From contig JASLFF010000106.1 in assembly GCA_030150795.1 (NCBI GenBank), positions 1-8,698 of the forward strand: a stretch of DNA of 8,698 nucleotides, given 5' to 3'. The notes beneath the pieces were generated by a model, which saw only the letters and a program-made list of their open reading frames with translations, was not told the DNA's origin and searched no databases. This document shows, piece after piece, positions 1-4,434 of this stretch (within the stretch, counting starts at the first letter, position 1; the number at the start of each line of letters is the position of its first letter). A program made the position numbers and the translations under genes. This DNA is from Terriglobales bacterium. GTDB lineage: Bacteria > Acidobacteriota > Terriglobia > Terriglobales > Gp1-AA117.

Positions 1-42
1 CGAGGCCTAAGCGATTCAGATGTCGCCAAGATACCGTGAGCA

Positions 43-813
43 CTACATCAGCCGGGCGGCTGCTTCCATGTTCTTTCTATACTTTGCCACCATCTCCTTG
101 GTTTGCTCAGGTATGGCTGCTTCATGTTCAGCGAGTTTTTCCTCACCCCAAAAAACCCCTAGCCACCATGCCATTGCAAGAAACTCAGCGGACTCCTCAA
201 CGTGGCCGGCAATGCGCGCAGCATCGAGAGAGAACCGTGCCCTGATGAAAATACAGATAACTGCAACGGTAAGATAAAGAATGAACCCGCCGGCAATTCC
301 TGCCACTCGCGGGCGCCAGGTGAATCCCAGAGATCGTGAATAGATGCATACAATGCAGAAGGTGGCCCACGCGGCCATGATCATAACCTCATCCACGGTC
401 ATCATCGTTCTGGTCAAGGAGCCACCGTTTCTAGCCGTGAATAGACGTCCGAACGTAATCGCCATGGCCAACGATATCGAAATGATGATAACCAGGTGCC
501 GCCGCCCCCACGCGAAAAGACCAATGTTTGGGTCACAAATCTTGTAGTACAGCTCCAGAGCAACCGCAAACGCGATAAGGTTCAAAAGGATGGTTCCCAC
601 ATAGTAGGCATAGAAGTAAGGCATCGCTGCTCCAAAGAGGGCAATGAGCAGATTGGCCAAGCCTCCGGCGGCCTGCCATGTCAAATAGACACTCATGACC
701 GGATAACGCTTCCACGCATCCCAGCGAAGAAGCATGAGAGCAAGAAAACACTCAAGGGCCGTGATGCCGATAAACAGGATGCGTGAATAGAGAGGAATGC
801 TATGAAAAAACAT
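43..813 (-). CDS. Seven-helix integral membrane protein of unknown function
   Basis: The 256-residue product is dominated by about seven hydrophobic segments, at roughly residues 8-29, 40-60, 66-90, 105-125, 141-160, 168-191 and 209-223. A short charged C-terminal tail follows (about 224-256, rich in E, K and A). There is no signal peptide apart from the first helix and no motif I recognise; a Trp/Tyr-rich motif (MAWWLGVFWGEE) closes the last helix. The ATG start is supported by AAGAGG ending 9 nt upstream. The stop is TAG at 43-45. The gene lies 61 nt downstream of a 50-codon miniprotein gene on the same strand, so the two are probably co-transcribed. An inner-membrane location is inferred. 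A sensor-like 7TM role is possible, but no output domain is fused to it, so I assign no function. I am confident that it is a real gene. Confidence 0.85.
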   Translation of the reverse strand: MFFHSIPLYSRILFIGITALECFLALMLLRWDAWKRYPVMSVYLTWQAAGGLANLLIALFGAAMPYFYAYYVGTILLNLIAFAVALELYYKICDPNIGLFAWGRRHLVIIISISLAMAITFGRLFTARNGGSLTRTMMTVDEVMIMAAWATFCIVCIYSRSLGFTWRPRVAGIAGGFILYLTVAVICIFIRARFSLDAARIAGHVEESAEFLAMAWWLGVFWGEEKLAEHEAAIPEQTKEMVAKYRKNMEAAARLM

Positions 814-874
814 ACTGCTGGACCTCTTGCGGTAAATTGGTGCAGCGCCTCTATGATACCTTGGCCAGTCCCTT

Positions 875-1027
875 TTATATTGGACCGGGCGGACAAAGCG
901 GCGGACACGGATTGCAGCAACCGGCTGCCCTTGTTACTACCAAACTTACCGGCCTTTCGTCGTTGCCAACTATTATTGCTGCGGTCAGCAGCATAAATGA
1001 AATTATAGCGATGCGCGCCATTTTCAT
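875..1027 (-). CDS. 50-residue Cys/Pro-rich membrane or secreted miniprotein
   Basis: This short frame has a canonical ribosome-binding site (GGAGG, 1034-1038, 6 nt before the ATG at 1027) and ends at TAA 875-877. The product begins with basic residues (MKMAR), followed by a hydrophobic stretch at about residues 6-21. That stretch looks like a signal peptide without a clear cleavage site, or a membrane anchor. A short linker follows (about 22-35). The last 15 residues are Cys/Pro-rich: cysteines at 37, 38, 41 and 45 in a CC-x2-C-x3-C arrangement, with prolines between them (CCNPCPPLCPPGPI). Four cysteines in that spacing could bind a metal or form disulfides outside the cytoplasm; this is inference. 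It is the first gene of a probable two-gene unit with the seven-helix protein. I do not recognise the family. A second in-frame ATG at codon 3 is a possible alternative start. Confidence 0.66.
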   Translation of the reverse strand: MKMARIAIISFMLLTAAIIVGNDERPVSLVVTRAAGCCNPCPPLCPPGPI

Positions 1028-1108
1028 CTGAGACCTCCATGGCGCCCGAACGGCTAAGACGTGAATCTACCATTTGGCTGGCATTGTGTTGGCATCTAGT
1101 TTGCGAAA

Positions 1109-1137
1109 GTTATGATTTTGGAAATCCCGACTGTCAA
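1109..1137 (-). promoter_or_regulatory. Sigma70-type promoter for the miniprotein/7TM operon
   Basis: On the minus strand a perfect TTGACA (-35, 1132-1137) is followed after exactly 17 nt by CATAAC (-10, 1109-1114, 4 of 6 consensus). Transcription would begin near 1102, giving a leader of about 75 nt before the miniprotein start at 1027. A perfect TATAAT (1002-1007) lies further downstream, but inside the miniprotein frame and without a matching -35. Confidence 0.5.
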
Positions 1138-1396
1138 CTACAAAATAAAGAGCTTTCCCAGCTTGAAACTATCTCTCACCGGTTTGTCTGCGGGAAAGTC
1201 AAGGAAACATACGAAACGAAACAATCCGGTTCACAAACGCAAACTTATAGCGATAGCGCGGCCTTCGTTTCGTGCCGCACGCTCGCTGCGGTGCACTAAA
1301 AAAATAAAGCGAGACTTAGCATGCTACGCCTCTACGTTTGGATCTCTGCAACGGCGAGGTGGCCTCTAAGGCAGGTTATTAGCGAGGAATCGTCCC
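1138..1396. other. Intergenic region, no gene seen
   Basis: This stretch separates the terminator of the outer-membrane barrel gene from the promoter of the next leftward operon. I found no frame with a plausible ribosome-binding site or protein-like composition on either strand. A bulged GC-rich inverted repeat (about 1272-1295) and the palindrome TAGCATGCTA (1317-1326) are present, but neither has a U-tract in a position that would make it a terminator. Confidence 0.5.
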
Positions 1397-1431
1397 AACA
1401 AAAATGCCTGCGGCATTTAGCCGCAGGCATT
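1397..1431 (-). terminator. Intrinsic terminator of the beta-barrel gene
   Basis: A perfect 11-bp stem (AATGCCTGCGG 1403-1413 with CCGCAGGCATT 1421-1431) encloses a 7-nt loop. On the minus strand it is followed by TTTGTT, with more T contributed by the stem end. It begins 19 nt after the stop codon at 1450, so it terminates the 1450-2109 gene and insulates the next leftward operon. Confidence 0.88.
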
Positions 1432-1449
1432 CTGTGACCTGACGAAAGA

Positions 1450-2109
1450 CTAGAACCGCCAGATGACGCCGCCGGAATAGCGGAAGTTATTTTGGTTGCT
1501 GCTGGTGCCGGAGGTAAGGCCGGTCAACGAATCGAGCGTGTTGAAATTTGTGCGGATGAAATCTACCTGCGCCGCGCGAATGGCGAAGTGGCGCGAAAGG
1601 CCGATGTCGATGCCGCCGCCAAAAGCCATGGCGAACGCGTTGGAGCTATCCAGTGGCGCCGAGATTCCTCCCAGGATCGGTACAGTTATGCCTGCGCCCA
1701 GGCTGGAGTGCGCCGCGCCGAACAGCGCGTGTCCAAAGACCGAGCTCTTGCCGAAATATCCGGTAACAGTGGGGCCAAACAGCATGTCATACATGTGCTG
1801 TTGCGTGCCGGCCGAAAAGCCGAGCCCGGAAATGCCGGCCAGTTGTTTGGAGTTGCCGCTGAAGTCGGCTGTGAGGCCGAAATGGCGGGTGAAGTTGAAG
1901 GTGCCTTGGGCTTCCCATCCACCAAGACTGCCGCCGAGGTTGAAATTGCTGCCCCCGATGCTGGTGCTACCGAGGTCATTGCTGGAATGAAGGAGGGAGT
2001 ATCCCCCGAAAATGGTTCCGCGTGTGGACACTTGGCTGGTCTCCTGCTGGGCAAAGCTCAACATCGGTAGACACAAAAGGGCTGAGAATAAAATCGCGCG
2101 TAGGCGCAT
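1450..2109 (-). CDS. Outer-membrane beta-barrel protein
   Basis: The 219-residue product starts with a classical signal peptide (MRLRAILFSALLCLPMLSFA, cleavage likely after residue 20, before QQ). The mature part alternates hydrophobic and polar residues and is rich in glycine, serine and aromatics, with repeated short strand-turn patterns such as GIDIGLSRHFAIRAAQVDF. It ends in a terminal phenylalanine (GGVIWRF), the usual signal for recognition by the BAM assembly machinery. Size and pattern match small OmpA/OmpX-like eight-stranded barrels annotated as 'outer membrane beta-barrel protein' or 'porin family protein' in acidobacteria. There is no peptidoglycan-binding OmpA domain. The ATG is preceded by AAGGAG at 6-nt spacing. 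It appears to be transcribed alone, with its own terminator. The ligand and role are unknown; a structural or adhesion role is as likely as transport. Confidence 0.85.
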   Translation of the reverse strand: MRLRAILFSALLCLPMLSFAQQETSQVSTRGTIFGGYSLLHSSNDLGSTSIGGSNFNLGGSLGGWEAQGTFNFTRHFGLTADFSGNSKQLAGISGLGFSAGTQQHMYDMLFGPTVTGYFGKSSVFGHALFGAAHSSLGAGITVPILGGISAPLDSSNAFAMAFGGGIDIGLSRHFAIRAAQVDFIRTNFNTLDSLTGLTSGTSSNQNNFRYSGGVIWRF

Positions 2110-2179
2110 TGATGGCTCCTTGGTAAGGTGGGTTCGTTATCAATACAAACCCGCGCAGGAGAAGTTGTTGCGACGGCGG

Positions 2180-2226
2180 GAGTAAAGAACTGTGGCCCCT
2201 CAGAGAGAGAGCGAGTAAAGAATTGT
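2180..2226. repeat. Direct repeat of a 14-mer upstream of the barrel gene
   Basis: GAGTAAAGAACTGT (2180-2193) and GAGTAAAGAATTGT (2213-2226) differ at one base and start 33 nt apart, close to three helical turns. They lie 71-117 bp upstream of the start of the 1450-2109 gene. This would fit two binding sites for a transcription factor on one face of the DNA. No regulator is identifiable in the window. Confidence 0.4.
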
Positions 2227-2304
2227 AAGAGGCAGGAAAACCTTACTACTAATCAATATGGATGATACTGATCTGCGGAGAATTTGAAAGCACATACCCA
2301 CACT

Positions 2305-2346
2305 TGCAGGAATGAAGTCAGCTAAAGTTAATGGGATATTCCTGCA
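2305..2346. repeat. Inverted repeat with 24-nt spacer
   Basis: TGCAGGAAT (2305-2313) and ATTCCTGCA (2338-2346) are perfect 9-bp arms around a 24-nt spacer. On the plus strand TTTTT (2347-2351) follows, but no plus-strand gene lies upstream. On the minus strand it lies 50 nt after the stop of the peroxiredoxin-like gene, without a U-tract. It could stabilise or help end that transcript; the large loop makes it weak. Confidence 0.3.
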
Positions 2347-2352
2347 TTTTTC

Positions 2353-2381
2353 TGATCCGTGTCATCAGCGTTTATCAGCGG
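2353..2381. repeat. Short decameric tandem repeat, possible dispersed intergenic element
   Basis: Three imperfect units of about 10 nt (ATCCGTGTC, ATCAGCGTTT, ATCAGCGG) lie immediately downstream of the peroxiredoxin-like gene. From memory, closely similar text recurs as a dispersed intergenic sequence in several soil bacteria, acidobacteria among them. That could not be checked here. Confidence 0.4.
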
Positions 2382-2396
2382 TAAGACTTTCCGGGT

Positions 2397-2930
2397 TTAT
2401 GCGATCGCTTTTAGCATGTCTCCCGGCGCGGCGTTGTCGCCAAACGTCTCACTCACGTGGATGAACAAGTCTTTGTTCCCGGGAGCAAACACAAAGCTGC
2501 CGCCAAGCTGTAAAGGATCTTTTCCCAGGCGATGCTGCTTGTGTCCTGCGGCTTTTGCCCGTTTGCGCGCCTGCAAATTATCTTTGCGCAGAAGGTGGAG
2601 CAGGGAAGCGTGGCGCAAGCCAACGGTTTTATAGGCCTCGCGTTTGTCATCGATGAGAAGAGGGAACTGGATGCCGGTTTTCTCGCGGAAGAACCTCGCA
2701 TAGCTGGCATCGCCCAAGCCGACGACAGCGAGATGCGCGCCTTTCTTCTTGAACTCGGCTTCAAATTCGCGCAACTGCGCGACGTGCTCTCCGCAAAAGA
2801 TTCAGCCGTAATGGCGAAGAAAGACCACCACGGCAGGTCCGGTCTCCCACAAGGAGCCAAGGCGCGTTGGATTGCCGTCGACGTCAGGGAGCGTTATTCC
2901 GGCCAGCTTGCTGCTGAGTGATTCAGCCAT
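2397..2930 (-). CDS. Peroxiredoxin-like (AhpC/TSA, Prx-like-2 type) selenoprotein, TGA = Sec43
   Basis: Read through one in-frame TGA (2802-2804), this frame gives 177 residues with a complete thioredoxin-fold peroxiredoxin-like domain. It opens with LAGITLPDVDGNPTRLGSLW, followed by the strand PAVVVFLRHYG and the active site U43-I-F-C46. Next come GEHVAQLREF, a second strand at about 60-66 (HLAVVGLG), then the segments FPLLIDDKREAY, LGGSFVFAPGNKDLFIHVSE and GDMLKAIA. Relatives have FLRHFG-C-x-x-C-REHVAQL, so TGA replaces exactly the first redox cysteine. C46 is kept and no other stop or frameshift is present. The likely role is thiol/selenol-dependent peroxide or disulfide reduction in the cytoplasm. 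I prefer the ATG at 2930 (AAGAGA 9 nt upstream); TTG 2999 and ATG 2939 are in-frame alternatives. It is divergent from the dehydrogenase gene. A recent nonsense mutation is the main alternative. The Sec machinery (selA, selB, selC, selD) is not in the window. Confidence 0.78.
2767..2804 (-). promoter_or_regulatory. Candidate bacterial SECIS element with its UGA codon
   Basis: On the minus strand the UGA (2802-2804) is followed after 19 nt by a perfect inverted repeat, TCGCGC-AGTT-GCGCGA (2767-2782). It makes a 6-bp, GC-rich stem with a 4-nt loop. The apical loop starts 25 nt past the UGA and its second base is G. As I recall the published bacterial SECIS model, the loop should lie about 16-37 nt from UGA, with a G in its first two positions and an upper stem of at least 4 bp; this hairpin fits. 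The lower stem toward the UGA is poor, and such hairpins can arise by chance in GC-rich coding DNA. Confidence 0.6.
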
Positions 2931-3019
2931 GCCGGACATTCTCTTGGCAGCTGCCCATGATGTCAAGGCGGCATGGCGAAATAGATTCGAACCATTCAAG
3001 AAAGAAAGAAGGAAGGTAT

Positions 3020-3042
3020 ATCTAAAATTTCAAATCTAAAAT
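3020..3042. repeat. AT-rich direct repeat in the divergent intergenic region
   Basis: ATCTAAAAT occurs at 3020-3028 and 3034-3042, 14 nt apart, in the AT-rich gap between the leftward selenoprotein gene and the rightward dehydrogenase gene. It may be part of the promoters or an operator shared by the two genes. No clean -35/-10 pair is visible for the leftward gene. Confidence 0.3.
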
Positions 3043-3054
3043 CTCCAGTTTTGC

Positions 3055-3060
3055 TATTCT
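3055..3060 (+). promoter_or_regulatory. Extended -10 element of a probable leaderless transcript
   Basis: TGCTATTCT is an extended -10 (TG-n-TATTCT, with TATTCT at 3055-3060). Transcription starting about 7 nt beyond it falls at or next to the A of the ATG at 3069. No Shine-Dalgarno sequence lies before that ATG or before the upstream in-frame TTG at 3051. This supports ATG 3069 as the start and a leaderless mRNA. Confidence 0.42.
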
Positions 3061-3068
3061 TTCCGCCT

Positions 3069-3926
3069 ATGCGTGAAATCAAAGGTGCGGTTGCGGTTGT
3101 AACGGGAGCGGCTTCAGGGATTGGTCGCGCTCTGGCGGTTGATCTGGCAATAATGGGTGCGCAACTCGCACTGGCCGATGTAAACGTTGCCGGTCTGGAA
3201 GAAACGCGCGCGCTGTTGGGCAGTGCCACGGCGCGCACTTACACGGTAGACGTTTCCAAAGCGCCGGCGGTTGAGTCGTTCGCTCAGGCAGTGCAACGCG
3301 ACTTTGGCCGAACATCATTATTAATCAATAATGCCGGCGTCGCGCTGATGGGCACGCTGGCTGAAGTTTCTTTAGAGGATATGCAATGGCTGATCGGCAT
3401 CAACTTCTGGGGCGTGGTGCACGGCTGCAAGTTCTTTACGCCCTTGCTTCAGCGTGAGAGTGATGCGCACATCGTGAACCTCTCCAGCATTTTTGGTTTG
3501 ATCGGTCCGCCCGGGCAGACTGCCTATGCGGCCAGCAAATTTGCTGTCCATGGATTTAGTCAATCGCTGCGGGAAGAGCCTCGGGCCACCAGTTCTATCA
3601 AAGTCACGTCAGTGCATCCTGCGGGAATTGCCACGCCGATTGCACATAGCGCGCGCGCCGGAAGCGGCGTAACTCAAGCAGCCCGCCAGGAAGCTGAAGA
3701 GTATTTCAAGAAAGTAGCAACCATAACGCCGGAAGAAGCTTCGCGCGTCATCATCAAAGGAATTCTGGGAAACAAGAACCGCGTGCTTATTGGCTCAGAC
3801 GCTTACAGTGTCGACCGGATCCAGCGTCTTTTCCCGGCCCGGGCCAGCGTCATGTTTGCCAAGTTTTTGGAGAAGCGAAGAGGGCCAAAGGCTCAGGCGG
3901 CGGCAAGCGCGTCGAAAGCAGTTTGA
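3069..3926 (+). CDS. Short-chain dehydrogenase/reductase (classical SDR)
   Basis: The 285-residue product is a Rossmann-fold NAD(P)-dependent oxidoreductase. Residues 12-19 form the cofactor-binding T-G-A-A-S-G-I-G turn. Asp37 at the end of the second strand (LALADVN) suggests preference for NAD(H) over NADP(H). NNAG is at 87-90. The catalytic Ser140 (NLSSIFG), Tyr153 and Lys157 (Y-A-A-S-K) are all present, followed by the HPAGIATPIA segment. After about residue 225 comes a C-terminal extension typical of larger SDRs, ending in a basic, Ala-rich tail (KRRGPKAQAAASASK). The substrate cannot be told from sequence; hydroxyl/keto conversion on a lipid or polyol is only a guess. ATG 3069 is preferred over TTG 3051 because a -10 element lies directly upstream. 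The gene stands alone: about 500 nt without a recognised gene follow it. Confidence 0.9.
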   Translation: MREIKGAVAVVTGAASGIGRALAVDLAIMGAQLALADVNVAGLEETRALLGSATARTYTVDVSKAPAVESFAQAVQRDFGRTSLLINNAGVALMGTLAEVSLEDMQWLIGINFWGVVHGCKFFTPLLQRESDAHIVNLSSIFGLIGPPGQTAYAASKFAVHGFSQSLREEPRATSSIKVTSVHPAGIATPIAHSARAGSGVTQAARQEAEEYFKKVATITPEEASRVIIKGILGNKNRVLIGSDAYSVDRIQRLFPARASVMFAKFLEKRRGPKAQAAASASKAV

Positions 3927-4018
3927 GCAGGGCGCTGCCAGTCGGAAGGCAAAGTTCGGGACGAAATGCGCAAGTCTTATTAGTTGCGATTCCCGAAAAT
4001 GGGACCATTCATTGCATT

Positions 4019-4048
4019 TTGACAATTTCGTTCTCGACGGAACATAAT
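4019..4048 (+). promoter_or_regulatory. Near-consensus promoter, far upstream of the receptor gene
   Basis: A perfect TTGACA (4019-4024) is followed after 18 nt by CATAAT (4043-4048, 5 of 6). Transcription would start near 4055, 380 nt ahead of the receptor start. The product would be either a very long leader or a separate small RNA. Confidence 0.45.
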
Positions 4049-4282
4049 TCATCGCCTTATTTCTTAAGAGGACAATTGCGTTTGCTGGTTCACGCGGCAA
4101 GAAATCTGATGCAGGAACAGGATTTTTGCCATAAAGTGTCCCTGACTAATTTTTTAGCGTCCCAATTTTTGGCCCAATGGCCCAGATGGCTTGAAAGATC
4201 GTTTCAAGGCGCGTGTCCGTGGGCGGGAACGCAGGCATGCAATCAATTGTTAGTTTATGAAACTGCGTTCGATTCAATCATG

Positions 4283-4291
4283 TGGCATAAT
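4283..4291 (+). promoter_or_regulatory. Extended -10 promoter proximal to the receptor gene
   Basis: TGGCATAAT is an extended -10 (TG-n-CATAAT). It predicts a start near 4298 and a leader of about 137 nt. There is no good -35 at 17-nt spacing, which extended -10 promoters can do without. The palindromic operator lies at about +31 to +48 relative to this start. Confidence 0.35.
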
Positions 4292-4328
4292 ACTCAGCCA
4301 ATAAAGGGTACTCGAACTATTCGTCACA

Positions 4329-4346
4329 TGAATGAGCACTCATTCA
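4329..4346. promoter_or_regulatory. TetR/FadR-like operator palindrome
   Basis: TGAATGAG-CA-CTCATTCA has perfect 8-bp arms around a 2-nt centre. The half-sites TGAATGA and TCATTCA with a 4-nt centre match the operator form I recall for Bacillus FadR (TGAATGAMTANTCATTCA) and related TetR-family repressors. It lies 88 nt before the receptor start, downstream of the extended -10, where a bound repressor could block transcription. Confidence 0.5.
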
Positions 4347-4434
4347 CGCTTTCGCTGGCCACTCCGCCCGATTTCATAGGCATGACTGCGCCAGACAATT
4401 TCCTCAAGCTTCGCACTGCAACCTGGGAGGGTTT

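Larger units (their letters stand above)
3927..4434. other. Long non-coding leader region of the TonB-dependent receptor
   Basis: These 508 nt hold no gene I can support. A frame from 3923 to 4456 is open but has no start with a plausible ribosome-binding site, an unprotein-like composition, and runs into the receptor gene. The region is more AT-rich than its flanks. It carries two promoter-like sites (4019-4048 and 4283-4291), an 18-bp operator-like palindrome (4329-4346) and the receptor's ribosome-binding site GGGAGG (4425-4430). I see no convincing terminator after the dehydrogenase gene. Confidence 0.55.

Noticed and set aside
1002..1007. Perfect TATAAT on the minus strand
   Set aside because: It has no -35 at a sensible distance and lies inside the miniprotein frame; the TTGACA/CATAAC pair upstream is the better promoter.
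693..1073. 126-codon minus-strand frame overlapping the miniprotein and the 7TM gene
   Set aside because: It overlaps both in another frame and its start has no Shine-Dalgarno sequence. The in-frame alternatives explain the sequence better.
1272..1295. GC-rich hairpin beside an A-run (1298-1304), considered as a terminator
   Set aside because: The stem is bulged. The A-run follows the stem on the plus strand and would be U before the stem on the minus strand, so it fits a terminator in neither direction.
1492..2070. 192-codon plus-strand frame opposite the barrel gene
   Set aside because: It is a shadow of the 1450-2109 gene; it has Ala/Glu/Gly-rich composition, no ribosome-binding site and no recognisable domain.
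2397..2774. Separate 125-residue gene starting at a TTG after the TGA
   Set aside because: It would lack the first half of the thioredoxin fold and the redox motif. The TTG lies inside the candidate SECIS hairpin and has no ribosome-binding site. It is the 3' part of the recoded gene.
2453..2860. 135-codon minus-strand frame running across the TGA region in another frame
   Set aside because: Its product (rich in Ser, Arg and Lys) has no domain resemblance, while the frame with the TGA gives a continuous peroxiredoxin-like domain on both sides.
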